A stretch of 64,000 nucleotides of DNA, from positions 2,735,501-2,799,500 of the forward strand of contig NZ_CP112881.1 of the NCBI RefSeq assembly GCF_026409565.1. The letters are read 5' to 3'. Positions 36,057 to 45,145 of this stretch are shown piece after piece. The notes under the pieces are model-generated. The model was not told where the DNA came from. It was given only the letters and a program-made list of their open reading frames with translations, and made no database searches. The stretch is from Sneathiella aquimaris (lineage in GTDB: Bacteria; Pseudomonadota; Alphaproteobacteria; Sneathiellales; Sneathiellaceae). Position 1 is the first letter of the stretch, and each line of letters starts with the position of its first letter. Position numbers and translations under genes: made by a program.

Positions 36057-37937
36057 TTACTGGCAAGCGAGGCATTCTTCATAGTCAGTTGTTTCGGACG
36101 CGACAACCTCCAATTTAGGACGGGACGTCTTGGCCACTCCAGCAACAAGCTCTTTTAGGCTGTCAGGCATGTCTTCCTTTGTGGCAATCACTTCTGCACG
36201 CTGGATCGATTTTGACCGGCAGTAATACAAACTTTTCACTCCCTGCTTCCAAGCCTGGAAGTGAATCTGGTGCAAATCGCGTTTGTGTACATCAGCAGGA
36301 AGGAAAATATTTACGGATTGAGACTGGTCAATCATTGGTGTGCGATCTGCCGCAAGTTCGATAATCCATCGTTGATCCAGTTCAAACGCCGTTTTAAAGA
36401 CATCTTTTTCCAAATCAGTCAGGAAATCCAATTTCTGGACAGATCCCTCATTTACCGTAATGAAGCTCCAGGTTTCCTCGTTATCATGGCCTTTTTCTGC
36501 CAGCAATGCTTTCAAGTGCGGATTACGCACATTGTAGGAGCCTGAAAGCGTTTTGTGGGTGTAGCTATTGGCCGCAGTCGGTTCAATACCCGGGCTTGCG
36601 CCGCCGCAAATAATTGAAATTGATGCTGTCGGTGCAATCGCTGTTTTATTGGAAAACCGCTCTTCAAAGCCGTAATCAGCCGCATCCGGGCAGGCGCCCC
36701 GTGTCTTAGCCAATGACTTGGAAGCCGCATCCACATGTTTTTGTATATGGCTAAAGATCTGATTGTTCCAGACTTTGGCCATAACAGACTCCATTGGAAC
36801 CCGTTTTGCCTGCAACAATGAATGGAAACCCATTACACCCAAGCCAACGCTTCTTTCACGCATCGCAGCATATTTGGCCCGCTCCATCTTTTCGGGGGCC
36901 CGATCAATAAAGTCCTGCAAAACGTTGTCCAGGAACAACATGACATCTTCGATAAAGACCTCATCATCCTTCCATTCTTCATACTTTTCCAAATTTAAAG
37001 AAGAAAGACAACAAACCGCTGTTCGATCATTCCCCAAATGGTCGCGGCCGGTCGGCAACGTGATTTCGGCACAAAGATTAGATGTTTTTACAGAAAGTCC
37101 GGCAAGCTTATGATGCTCAGGCACCAGGCTATTCACCCGATCATTGAAAATAATATAAGGCTCACCGGTTTCGACCCGCGCTGTCAGAATTCTAATCCAC
37201 AGACTGCGTGCGCTGATTTTCCGGACAACGGAACCATCTTTGGGACTGGTTAATCCCCAATCCGTATCATTTTCCACGGCCCTCATAAAATCGTCAGACA
37301 ACAAAATACCATGGTGCAAATTCGGTGTTTTGCGGTTTGGATCGCCCCCTGTCGGACGGCGAATTTCAACAAATTCTTCGATTTCAGGGTGAGAAACAGG
37401 CAAATAAACAGCAGCAGAGCCACGGCGCAACGAACCCTGGCTAATCGCCAGGGTAAGGCTATCCATGACACGAATGAAGGGCACAACACCAGACGTTTTA
37501 CCAACAGCACCAACACCCTCGCCAATAGAACGCAGATTGCCCCAGTAACTACCGATACCGCCGCCTTTTGACGCCAGCCAGACATTTTCTGTCCAAAGAT
37601 CCACAATACCGTTAAGGCTATCATCAGACTCATTTAGAAAGCAGGAAATCGGCAGACCCCGATTACTACCGCCATTACTGAGAACGGGCGTGGACGGCAT
37701 GAACCAAAGCTTGGAAATATAGTTATAGATCCGCTGAGCATGATCATCATTGTCACCATAGGCGCTTGCAACCCGACCGAACAGGTCTTGAAAACTTTCA
37801 CCTGGCAGAAGATAGCGATCGACCAAAACCGCCTTACCAAATTCTGTCAGATACTCATCGCGACTATGGTCGATATGTACACGCGCACCATCTTTTACCT
37901 GTACGACATCCGTCAACATATCGACTGTATCCAGCAT
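36057..37937 (-). CDS. nrdA: Ribonucleoside-diphosphate reductase subunit alpha (class I, no ATP-cone)
   Basis: Catalytic subunit reducing ribonucleoside diphosphates. The ATG at 37935-37937 (MLDTVDMLTDVVQVKDGARV) has GGGGAT six bases before it and gives 626 residues. Active-site marks are PISCFLNESDDS, SNLCAEITLP, AVCCLSSLNL, the PTASISIICGGASPGIEP loop and the two radical-transfer Tyr of SLYYCRSK. The C-terminus is a CxxC tail, YEECLACQ, for thioredoxin/glutaredoxin. The N-terminal ATP-cone of E. coli NrdA is missing, so there is no classic overall activity switch; the NrdR-like sites upstream may be the main control. It overlaps nothing; nrdB follows. Confidence 0.93.
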   Translation of the reverse strand: MLDTVDMLTDVVQVKDGARVHIDHSRDEYLTEFGKAVLVDRYLLPGESFQDLFGRVASAYGDNDDHAQRIYNYISKLWFMPSTPVLSNGGSNRGLPISCFLNESDDSLNGIVDLWTENVWLASKGGGIGSYWGNLRSIGEGVGAVGKTSGVVPFIRVMDSLTLAISQGSLRRGSAAVYLPVSHPEIEEFVEIRRPTGGDPNRKTPNLHHGILLSDDFMRAVENDTDWGLTSPKDGSVVRKISARSLWIRILTARVETGEPYIIFNDRVNSLVPEHHKLAGLSVKTSNLCAEITLPTGRDHLGNDRTAVCCLSSLNLEKYEEWKDDEVFIEDVMLFLDNVLQDFIDRAPEKMERAKYAAMRERSVGLGVMGFHSLLQAKRVPMESVMAKVWNNQIFSHIQKHVDAASKSLAKTRGACPDAADYGFEERFSNKTAIAPTASISIICGGASPGIEPTAANSYTHKTLSGSYNVRNPHLKALLAEKGHDNEETWSFITVNEGSVQKLDFLTDLEKDVFKTAFELDQRWIIELAADRTPMIDQSQSVNIFLPADVHKRDLHQIHFQAWKQGVKSLYYCRSKSIQRAEVIATKEDMPDSLKELVAGVAKTSRPKLEVVASETTDYEECLACQ

Positions 37938-38155
37938 CCGTTTATCCCCAATATTTCCAATTTTCCAGCAAGCCAACATTGGCCTGTACAATTTTTTGTT
38001 CCTCAAGAGACCAGACAATGCCTGTCATAAAATCGCCTGTCATAAACATGTAACGACAATCGAATATTTTGAATAACATCCAAAAAACCGAACGCCGCCT
38101 TTAGTCCTATGAATCACCGAGCTTTTTTAAGCTCGCCGCCCCTTCTTGAGAACCA

Positions 38156-38196
38156 CTACATATTGTAGAATACCCCTCACCCCGTCAACAAATTGT
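38156..38196 (-). promoter_or_regulatory. Tandem NrdR-box-like sites overlapping the nrdAB promoter
   Basis: Two related palindromes, centres 30 bases apart (38162 and 38192): CTACA-TAT-TGTAG (38156-38168) and ACAAATTGT (38188-38196), sharing ACA-A-TTGTA. The first matches the NrdR consensus ACACTATATATAGTGT at 11 of 16 positions when aligned from 38153. On the leftward strand a TACAAT -10 lies inside the first site, and TTGTTG, 18 bases upstream, lies in the second. A repressor bound to both would occlude the promoter. Known NrdR targets carry two boxes at such spacing. Confidence 0.6.
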
Positions 38197-38530
38197 AATG
38201 CATTTTTTTTAAAAAATTTACTTGACGAATCCGGGATGCTTTATTTCTGCCGTTCTTACAGAAACTTCCCTGAAAATCCTCATATTTTTGAAGGAAAGTC
38301 CGGCTGTGGCACAAAAGTGACAATTCTCACCTTCGCTGCCCTTTTCACCTGTTTCAGGTCATGCATGTTGTTTATTTCGAGTTTTTAATAGCCTATCGCC
38401 TGACCGTATCTGAAAGAACGTCCAATCAACATATAGTATGCCTATATTTTAACCAACAATCCTGTTTTGGGCTCCTCCTAACTGAAAAAACACAACAAAT
38501 CAGAGGAGTTAGAAGTCTGAGTTACAACAA
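38197..38530. other. Gene-free stretch upstream of the nrdAB promoter
   Basis: Contains a run of T/A (38201-38220) and an inverted repeat ATATAG-N5-CTATAT (38431-38447) of unknown use. I see no credible coding frame or RNA gene here. Confidence 0.4.
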
Positions 38531-38539
38531 AATATAAAA

Positions 38540-38563
38540 GCCCCTCTCCGGTCTGAGAGGGGC
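38540..38563 (-). terminator. Intrinsic terminator after the 5'-nucleotidase gene
   Basis: Perfect 9-base stem GCCCCTCTC / GAGAGGGGC with a 6-base loop; the leftward transcript continues into TTTTATATTTTG. Confidence 0.88.
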
Positions 38564-38596
38564 CTGACGTCAATGGCATCGGAAAAATGGTTCCTG

Positions 38597-40534
38597 TTAG
38601 CTCCTGGGGGCGGAAGAAACGGTGACGCGACCGTCATAGGCCGCGCCGGTTTCGGGCCCCACGATCCCCCCTGCCTCGTTGCGGATATAATCCATGATCT
38701 GACCGCGATAGAGAAGATAGGTATTAAACGCCTTCGTCTGCCGTAGTTTTTTAAGATCATACCCCTTGATCTGCGCGGGCAGTCCCTTGATCGCGCCTCC
38801 TGAATAACCTTCCCGACCATTTGCAACGTAAGAGTTAAACGCGATCCGGAAGTTCCGATCCAAAAGCTGGTCAATTGGTGTGCCGTTCAAGGTAATATTC
38901 TTGGCGACTGTTTCCATGGCATTATTTCCAAGGAAAATTTCGTATCGGATACCTGATGAATAATGCTGGAACCCCCGCGGAATGAATTTTTCAGGATCCA
39001 ATGATCCGCCATTATGCTGCAGCTCTTCTGGACGAACGATGCGCCGCGCATTATCCTGAATGATGGCTTTCAGTTCCGCGCCTGTCACCGAGTAGACATA
39101 AATCTCGTCGGCATAGGGCATAACCTTGTACCATTCGTCATAGGTCAGGTCGCCGTTCATGTCCACACCGCGCATCCCTGTTGCGTTAAAGGCTGCAAAA
39201 TCTACAGGGTCCGTTGCCCAGTATTTACTTCTGGCAACAACCGCATCATTCATAAAATTGGCAATTGCCGTTTCGCCGGTATAACGATCCAAAATAACCT
39301 GATCATCCCGCATACTCTTCTGAGATAAAACAACACCAATGGATTCCTGCAAACGCTTGTCCAGTTCCGTTTTAATCGGATCCAACACGTCTTTGTTCAT
39401 CTTTAAATCCAGGTCGGTCACCGTTTCGTTGGCCCGGCCCTTCGTTGCAATCAATCGTTCAGAAAACTCAGCGCTCACCTCCCCGGACTTGGATTTGGAA
39501 AGGGTAATTTTCAAATCACCAACAAATTTCCCGTATTCACCCGCCTGAACTATCGGAACACCAGCCACAACCGAACGGTTGTCCAGCGCATTTTCGTTAA
39601 GGACTGTATGGGTATGCCCGCCCAGAAGGGCAACAGGTTTTGTTGCGACTTCCGATACGGCCTCAGCAATCTGCTTATCACCGATCGCCAGATCGTATTT
39701 AAGCTCCATTCCTTTTGGCAATGCGCCATTATAACCGACATGGCTTAACAGCAGGATCACATCGACATGCGGATCAAGAGCCCTGACCATATTTTTTGCA
39801 ACCTTCACTGGATCATAGCCCTTAAGCCCGGGGTCGGCTTCTGTCTGCAAATAGGTGTCAATTATGGATGTTAATCCGATAAATCCGATTCGAACATTAT
39901 TTACCTCACCAATGGCTGCCGGCGCCCACGGCATCTTGAATTTTGAGCCTGCCAAATTCGCTGTCAAAACAGGAAAATCCGCATCCTGCTCAATCGCGCG
40001 CGCCAAAAGTTCGGAGCCTTTATCCAATTCATGATTTCCGACTACCGACATATCCAGACCCGCAGCAGACAAAGCCCGATAGGACGCACTCATTTTAAAA
40101 TCGTCGGCGGAAGAGCCAAGCAATTCATCCCAAACGGTTCCAATATGCTCATCCCCCATACTCAAAAACAGGACGGCTTCGTTATTGGTGCTCGCTTTCC
40201 GGCGCGCGTCTTTTACGATCTTTGAAATCTGTGAAAACCGATGCGTATTGCCTTTGCGATGGAAATCAATCAGATGAGAATGCAGGTCATTTATATGCAG
40301 AACCCTAAGCGTTTTTATTTGCCCTGGGGAAAAGTCATTTTTTGCAGCATGGAAATCCAGGACAAGCGCATCTTCAGCCACACTATTCCCGTTCAGAACA
40401 TATAGTTTGCTTAAAGCGCCCGCGCTGTTGGGCGTGATCGCCCTTGCCGACAATGTTTGTTCAGCAAAAGACATCGATGATGTCGATGCCAGCAAACCAA
40501 CGGTCAGCGCCGCGGAAATTAGTGTCTTTTTCAT
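38597..40534 (-). CDS. Periplasmic 5'-nucleotidase / UDP-sugar hydrolase family (UshA/CpdB-like)
   Basis: 645-residue exported metallophosphoesterase that releases phosphate from extracellular nucleotides, feeding nucleoside salvage. Signal peptide at residues about 1-24 (ALTVGLLASTSSMSFA). The N-terminal metallophosphatase domain has HINDLHSHLIDF, LSMGDEHIGTVW, DMSVVGNHELDKG and ALLGGHTHTVL. The C-terminal domain (about 360-600) has GMRGVDMNGDLTYDEWYKVMPYADEIY for nucleotide stacking and NSYVANGREGYSG. It has its own promoter region and terminator; the neighbouring nrd operon on the same strand is independent. Confidence 0.92.
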   Translation of the reverse strand: MKKTLISAALTVGLLASTSSMSFAEQTLSARAITPNSAGALSKLYVLNGNSVAEDALVLDFHAAKNDFSPGQIKTLRVLHINDLHSHLIDFHRKGNTHRFSQISKIVKDARRKASTNNEAVLFLSMGDEHIGTVWDELLGSSADDFKMSASYRALSAAGLDMSVVGNHELDKGSELLARAIEQDADFPVLTANLAGSKFKMPWAPAAIGEVNNVRIGFIGLTSIIDTYLQTEADPGLKGYDPVKVAKNMVRALDPHVDVILLLSHVGYNGALPKGMELKYDLAIGDKQIAEAVSEVATKPVALLGGHTHTVLNENALDNRSVVAGVPIVQAGEYGKFVGDLKITLSKSKSGEVSAEFSERLIATKGRANETVTDLDLKMNKDVLDPIKTELDKRLQESIGVVLSQKSMRDDQVILDRYTGETAIANFMNDAVVARSKYWATDPVDFAAFNATGMRGVDMNGDLTYDEWYKVMPYADEIYVYSVTGAELKAIIQDNARRIVRPEELQHNGGSLDPEKFIPRGFQHYSSGIRYEIFLGNNAMETVAKNITLNGTPIDQLLDRNFRIAFNSYVANGREGYSGGAIKGLPAQIKGYDLKKLRQTKAFNTYLLYRGQIMDYIRNEAGGIVGPETGAAYDGRVTVSSAPRS

Positions 40535-40655
40535 AAGGCAACCCCTGTATACTTAAGTCGATTGAGTAAAATCGTTTTGTCAGACGACAAACTGTTAGGG
40601 TTGCGTTGCAGTGATGTGTCGAAACATTGACAGTTTCGTGATAGGGCCAATAAAA

Positions 40656-40681
40656 AATGCGCCAGAAAAATCCAGCGCATT
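40656..40681 (-). terminator. Intrinsic terminator after the YdcH gene
   Basis: AATGCGC / GCGCATT stem with a 12-base loop, followed on the leftward strand by a run of six T residues (40652-40657). Confidence 0.8.
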
Positions 40682-40709
40682 ATTAAAAGTTATAAAGCAA
40701 TCAGCGGGA

Positions 40710-40889
40710 TTAGTTTTTCACCTGCTGCGCTGATACTTCTGCTATTCGTTCTTTTAATCGGAGTTTTTCTCGTTTGAGCTCGGTAATATGGGTATGGTCG
40801 GCCGACGGATGTAACATTTCTGAATGAATTTCTTCTTCAATCTGATGATGTTTTTCTGTCAGCTGTGCAACATACTCTGTTGTGCTCAT
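40710..40889 (-). CDS. YdcH/DUF465 family small protein (59 residues)
   Basis: A short helical protein of unknown role, missed by length cut-offs: it starts MSTTEYVAQLTEKHHQIEEEI and ends KLRLKERIAEVSAQQVKN. The pattern L-x-x-K-H-x-x-L/I-E-x-x-I then L-K-x-x-K-L-x-L-K-x-x-I is the DUF465 signature. DUF465 proteins form helical hairpins. An SD (GAGGAGATAAAAT) precedes the ATG, and a terminator follows the stop. It is divergent from ubiX. A second family member is at 42409. Confidence 0.85.
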   Translation of the reverse strand: MSTTEYVAQLTEKHHQIEEEIHSEMLHPSADHTHITELKREKLRLKERIAEVSAQQVKN

Positions 40890-41018
40890 ATTTTATCTCC
40901 TCTACTAAAAGGTAGGCAGTTGGGATTCCAACTTTGGACATTAATATATTACAAAATTGTTAAAGAAAATGATATCAATCATTGCCCTGAAACCCAAAAT
41001 AATGAGTGAACCGAATTA

Positions 41019-41597
41019 ATGTCCGAAAAACAGAAACTTATAATCGGAATGACTGGCGCATCGGGGGCGATTTATGGAATTCGTCTGTTAGAGGCCTGTA
41101 AATTACTAAATATTGAGACCCATTTAGTCATAAGCAAGGCAGCGGAAATTACCCTCGTTCACGAAACCAAACGATCCGTTTCAGAGGTCCGGGCCTTGGC
41201 TGATGTCAGTTATAAATATGCAGATATCGGAGCCGCCATTGCGTCAGGATCTTTTCGGAATGCGGGTATGGTTATAGCCCCCTGTTCTGTACGGTCCATG
41301 TCAGAGATTGCCGCGGGAACAACCAGCAACTTGCTGACAAGAGCTGCTGATGTAATTCTGAAAGAACGCCGGCGTCTTATTCTAATGATACGAGAATCGC
41401 CCCTTCATTCAGGTCACCTGCGTCATCTGGCTGAATTGTCTGATCTGGGGGCAATTATTGCGCCGCCTGTTCCGGCCTTTTACACACACCCGAAAAATCT
41501 GGATGATTTGGTCAATCATACAATTGGAAGAACACTTGACCTGATGAATATTGACAATGATCTTGCTACCCGGTGGAACGGTCTCAAAAACGGTTAG
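41019..41597 (+). CDS. ubiX: Flavin prenyltransferase UbiX
   Basis: Makes prenylated FMN, the cofactor of UbiD-type decarboxylases in ubiquinone synthesis. The 192 residues show the start IIGMTGASGAIYGIRLLEAC, the FMN-binding GSFRNAGMVIAPCSVRSMSEIA, the prenyl-site ILKERRRLILMIRESPLHSGHLRHLAEL, and the C-terminal PPVPAFYTHPKNLDDLV. The partner ubiD is not in this window. COQ9 (45908) also points to ubiquinone synthesis. The stop overlaps the convergent TIGR02444 gene by four bases. Confidence 0.95.
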   Translation: MSEKQKLIIGMTGASGAIYGIRLLEACKLLNIETHLVISKAAEITLVHETKRSVSEVRALADVSYKYADIGAAIASGSFRNAGMVIAPCSVRSMSEIAAGTTSNLLTRAADVILKERRRLILMIRESPLHSGHLRHLAELSDLGAIIAPPVPAFYTHPKNLDDLVNHTIGRTLDLMNIDNDLATRWNGLKNG

Positions 41598-42157
41598 GCG
41601 ATTTCATCAAACAACTCGTCTTCTTCCGAAAAAACCGCCAGCCATATGGCCTTTATATCTGCGCGATCCTGATCATCCGGCTCAGCGTCCAGTTCTTTTG
41701 CCAGATATTTAAATAAATTTTGAACGGCGGCGCGGGCGCAAATCGACCCACTGAAGGACGCCGTTGCTGGCCTGTCGATCAGCCGGTCCAACGCCAGTAA
41801 TTGAAGTTTTTCAGCGTAAATTTCACTTTCGCTGACCACACGTTTCAACTCGTTGGTCAGTCGATTATCGACATATTTTAAAGGTGGCTTTAAAAAATTT
41901 CGGATATTCCGCATGGGCCGGACAGTTGCCTCTTGCCAATAATGACTTATCGCCATGCCTTCCTCAAGCTCGACTTCCCGTAATTCCTCTCGTCCACTAG
42001 CCGCAACCCAGACGCAGAACAGCAACAAATTAACATCAACTCCTTTTCTGTTTTGTAGTGAAAGGCACGCCTGCTCAACGGTCGGGTTGCTGTAAAGCTT
42101 CAAGGCAAAATCCCATAGAGCACAAGGCGGGAAACCGGCATTTGGAAAAACGGACAA
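41594..42157 (-). CDS. TIGR02444 family protein (DUF2390)
   Basis: 187-residue helical protein of unknown function. Family features are the start ALWDFALKLYSNPTVEQACLSLQNRKGVDVNLLLFCVWVA and YWQEATVRPMRNIRNFLK. It is found widely in proteobacteria, often near metabolic genes. It is convergent with ubiX with a four-base overlap. No enzyme motif seen. Confidence 0.85.
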   Translation of the reverse strand: MSVFPNAGFPPCALWDFALKLYSNPTVEQACLSLQNRKGVDVNLLLFCVWVAASGREELREVELEEGMAISHYWQEATVRPMRNIRNFLKPPLKYVDNRLTNELKRVVSESEIYAEKLQLLALDRLIDRPATASFSGSICARAAVQNLFKYLAKELDAEPDDQDRADIKAIWLAVFSEEDELFDEIA

Positions 42158-42408
42158 CTCAACACTCCTTGACTCTGGTCTTGTTACAATTCATAAACAC
42201 CCACCATTTCTGACTGGCAAAACAAGGTCTTGCCGTTTTTAAAGCCCGGCAAATTTGACCATTCCGACCTAGTTTAAATTGCAAAAAAATGGTACATTCA
42301 AAGATGAGGTTACCGCATATCACTGATTTTACAAAATTTGTGTGATGACGGTTTCACAAAATGATCGCTTACGCGAAGGCTTGGTATTGTTGGGGTTTAA
42401 ACGTCGCC

Positions 42409-42618
42409 ATGACAGAAATTGATGAGCAGGAAATTCTTAAGCAACGCTTGGCGGAACTAAAGACGGAACACAGGGATATGGATTTGGCCATTGATGCTCT
42501 GATAAATTCTGGAAATTATAATAGCCTTCAACTTCAACGCCTGAAAAAGCGAAAGCTTATTTTGAAAGATCAGATATTCCGGACTGAAAGTGCGTTACTG
42601 CCGGATATTATTGCGTAA
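42409..42618 (+). CDS. YdcH/DUF465 family small protein (69 residues)
   Basis: From the ATG at 42409: a MTEIDEQEILKQRLAELKTE start, then HRDMDLAIDALI, LQRLKKRKLILKDQI and the family ending LLPDIIA. An upstream in-frame ATG at 42361 would add 16 residues not expected in the family; the ribosome-binding site is weak for both. Helical, unknown role. It is convergent with the diguanylate cyclase gene. It is the second DUF465 protein in 1.7 kb. Confidence 0.82.
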   Translation: MTEIDEQEILKQRLAELKTEHRDMDLAIDALINSGNYNSLQLQRLKKRKLILKDQIFRTESALLPDIIA

Positions 42619-42636
42619 CTCCAGCCGCAGGACGGA

Positions 42637-43368
42637 TCAGCTGTCCTTCTTGAATTCCTGTTTATGCTCGTACATTTTGCTGTCGGCTTTATCAAGCGCC
42701 TGTTCAGCATTAACACCGCTTTCAACAGGAACAATCCCATAAGACATCCCAACATCCAATCGATGGCCTTCCCAGGATATCGGATTTCCGGACAGCTCAC
42801 TGGTCAGACGCAATGTAAGCGCCGTTGCTGCTTCTTGATTGGTTCTGGACAGGATCAAACCAAATTCATCCCCGCCCAGGCGACCAACGATATCCGTTTC
42901 ACGAACGGTTACCAATAACCTCTTTGAGAACTCAGACAGTACATAGTCTCCAGCCTGATGGCCGTATTCGTCATTTATGCCCTTGAAACCGTTCAGGTCG
43001 ATATAAATCAAGCTGGCTGCACTGTCGTAACGCTCGACCGAAGCTTGCACACGGGTCAATTCCCGAACGAAGGCCCGACGATTATAAATTGGAAGCAAGG
43101 GATCCTGATCCGCCAGTTTTTCGGCTTCTTCCAATCGTTGATTGATCCCTTCAACAGATTTTCGAAGCCGATCCACTTCACCCATAAGCGTCATAATGGC
43201 GTCCCGCACCTTAGGTGTCAGTTCCGCTTCGGGAATCCCCATGACAGAGGTTGTATCTGTGATTGTACGCGGACTCGAAACACTGGAATAGGCATCTGTC
43301 GCAGCTTTAGACCTTGTCTTTCCAACTGCTCCGGTTGTGCTGGCACGGCCCGTGGATCCTATTTTCAT
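42637..43368 (-). CDS. Diguanylate cyclase (GGDEF)
   Basis: Makes cyclic di-GMP. 243 residues with an intact GGDEF at 165-169 and an RxxD product-inhibition site (RETD, 156-159) exactly five residues before it. The start has a low-complexity 40-residue segment, then a coiled-coil-like helix (EVDRLRKSVEGINQRLEEAEKLADQD, residues about 64-89) that leads into the cyclase domain, in place of a sensory domain. No signal peptide or membrane span, so it is cytoplasmic. It may balance the phosphodiesterase at 27505. Confidence 0.94.
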   Translation of the reverse strand: MKIGSTGRASTTGAVGKTRSKAATDAYSSVSSPRTITDTTSVMGIPEAELTPKVRDAIMTLMGEVDRLRKSVEGINQRLEEAEKLADQDPLLPIYNRRAFVRELTRVQASVERYDSAASLIYIDLNGFKGINDEYGHQAGDYVLSEFSKRLLVTVRETDIVGRLGGDEFGLILSRTNQEAATALTLRLTSELSGNPISWEGHRLDVGMSYGIVPVESGVNAEQALDKADSKMYEHKQEFKKDS

Positions 43369-43533
43369 TTATAAACCTGACTGGTCACAATAATTCTACA
43401 CACTGATAACTACATACTCTATTTGACTTTAAATTTCAAAGCTTCAAGCGATACTTGCTTCTGAAAAAACCGGGCCTATAATCCGGAAAATTCACTCATC
43501 CATTAGGAAACTCCGATAACAGGACACCAAAAC

Positions 43534-44037
43534 ATGGGTCAAGACGGCGCACCACTCGTCGGTATCATCATGGGCAGCCAGTCAGACTGGCCAATTATGA
43601 AACATGCCGCAGATACATTATCCACCCTTGGCATTCCCTATGAAGCCAAGATTGTCTCAGCGCATCGCACACCGGACCGGCTGGTGGATTATGCACAGTC
43701 AGCCAAATCCAAAGGACTTAAAGTTCTGATCGCGGGCGCAGGCGGCGCGGCGCACCTTCCCGGAATGGCTGCGTCAATGACCCCCTTGCCAGTACTCGGG
43801 GTTCCAGTTGAAAGCAAAGCCTTGAAAGGTATGGATAGCCTGCTCTCTATCGTTCAAATGCCAGGCGGCGTTCCTGTTGGAACCCTTGCGATTGGAAAAG
43901 CTGGTGCGATCAATGCCGCCCTGCTTGCCGGGCAAATTCTCGCGCTCGGCAATGAGGATATTGCACGCTCAATCGATATCTGGCGGTCCAAACAAACAGA
44001 TGCCGTCGCGTTAGAACCAACTGACATCCCTAAATAG
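43534..44037 (+). CDS. purE: N5-carboxyaminoimidazole ribonucleotide mutase
   Basis: Purine synthesis: converts N5-CAIR to CAIR. 167 residues, normal for the class I enzyme. Visible are [20 protein letters not shown], the catalytic His in [28 protein letters not shown] and [36 protein letters not shown]. purK follows after 9 bases; the two act in sequence. Confidence 0.97.
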   Translation: MGQDGAPLVGIIMGSQSDWPIMKHAADTLSTLGIPYEAKIVSAHRTPDRLVDYAQSAKSKGLKVLIAGAGGAAHLPGMAASMTPLPVLGVPVESKALKGMDSLLSIVQMPGGVPVGTLAIGKAGAINAALLAGQILALGNEDIARSIDIWRSKQTDAVALEPTDIPK

Positions 44038-44046
44038 GATATATTC

Positions 44047-45135
44047 ATGACCACTCTTGCTCCTGGACAAACGATCGGCATCCTCGGTGATGGACAATTA
44101 GGTCGGATGATGGCAATTGCTGCGGCCGAATTGGGGTTTAAAACCCACATTTTTGGGCAGGAAAAAAATAGTCCCGCGGCTCAGGTTGCCAATGCGAACA
44201 CAATTGCAGACTATACAGACAAAGTGGCTTTACGGAAATTTGCCTCCTCAGTCGATGTTGTAACGTTGGAGTTTGAAAATATTCCAACAGACACTCTGAA
44301 CTTTCTATCTCCTCTTATCCCAGTGCGGCCCGGCAGAAAGGTTCTTGAAATCACACAGGACCGTCATCTGGAAAAAAGTTTCGTTAATAGTCTGGGGGTA
44401 CCGACAGCCCCTTTCGCCAATGTTGAAAGCCTGGAAGAATTGCGTCAGGCAGTCGAGCGGATTGGAACGCCCGCAATTTTAAAAACGCGGCGGGATGGCT
44501 ATGACGGTAAAGGTCAGGTCAAAATAAATTCGGCAACCGAAATCGACAAAGCTTGGGAAACTCTGGGGGGAAAAGCATCCATTTTGGAAGGATTTGTTCC
44601 GTTCGAGCTTGAAATCTCAATTGTCGCTGCACGTGATATTCATGGAAATGTGGCAACCTACTGCCCCGTTGAAAACCGGCACAAAAACCACATTCTCGAT
44701 GTTACAATTGCACCTGCTAACATTTTATCCACTGTTTCAGAACACGCGACAGAGCTTGCCACCAAAATTGTGCAAAATCTGGATCTTGTCGGTTTGGTTG
44801 CCGTGGAAATGTTTGTCGCCAGAGATGGAGATGTTCTCGTAAACGAACTTGCTCCGCGCCCCCACAATTCGGGCCACTGGACGATAGAAGCCTGCACCAC
44901 ATCCCAGTTCCGCCAAAGTATTCGTGCAGCCGCGGGTCTGTCTCTGGGCGATCCCACGGCCCACTCCAATGCCTTGATGCGTAACCTGATCGGCGACGAT
45001 GCCGATCATTGGAACGACATTTTACAGCATCCCGAGATGAGCCTCCATCTTTATGGAAAAACGGAAAGCCGCCCCGGCCGAAAAATGGGCCATGTTACCC
45101 GGCTGTTCCCCTTAAATGTACCGCCAAAGGTTTAA
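44047..45135 (+). CDS. purK: 5-(carboxyamino)imidazole ribonucleotide synthase
   Basis: ATP-grasp enzyme that carboxylates AIR to N5-CAIR. The 362 residues begin with the pre-ATP-grasp fold TIGILGDGQLGRMMAIAAAELGFKTHIFG, continue with the ATP-grasp core KTRRDGYDGKGQ, EGFVPFELEISIVAARD, ALVAVEMFV-type segment and ELAPRPHNSGHWTIEAC. It is cotranscribed with purE. Its 3' end is 10 bases from the stop of the convergent halohydrin-dehalogenase-like gene. Confidence 0.97.
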   Translation: MTTLAPGQTIGILGDGQLGRMMAIAAAELGFKTHIFGQEKNSPAAQVANANTIADYTDKVALRKFASSVDVVTLEFENIPTDTLNFLSPLIPVRPGRKVLEITQDRHLEKSFVNSLGVPTAPFANVESLEELRQAVERIGTPAILKTRRDGYDGKGQVKINSATEIDKAWETLGGKASILEGFVPFELEISIVAARDIHGNVATYCPVENRHKNHILDVTIAPANILSTVSEHATELATKIVQNLDLVGLVAVEMFVARDGDVLVNELAPRPHNSGHWTIEACTTSQFRQSIRAAAGLSLGDPTAHSNALMRNLIGDDADHWNDILQHPEMSLHLYGKTESRPGRKMGHVTRLFPLNVPPKV

Positions 45136-45145
45136 ATCCTGGCGG

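Noticed and set aside
42230-42252. Hairpin TTGCCG / CGGCAA as a terminator
   Set aside because: Only a 6-base stem with no T run and no gene ending there.
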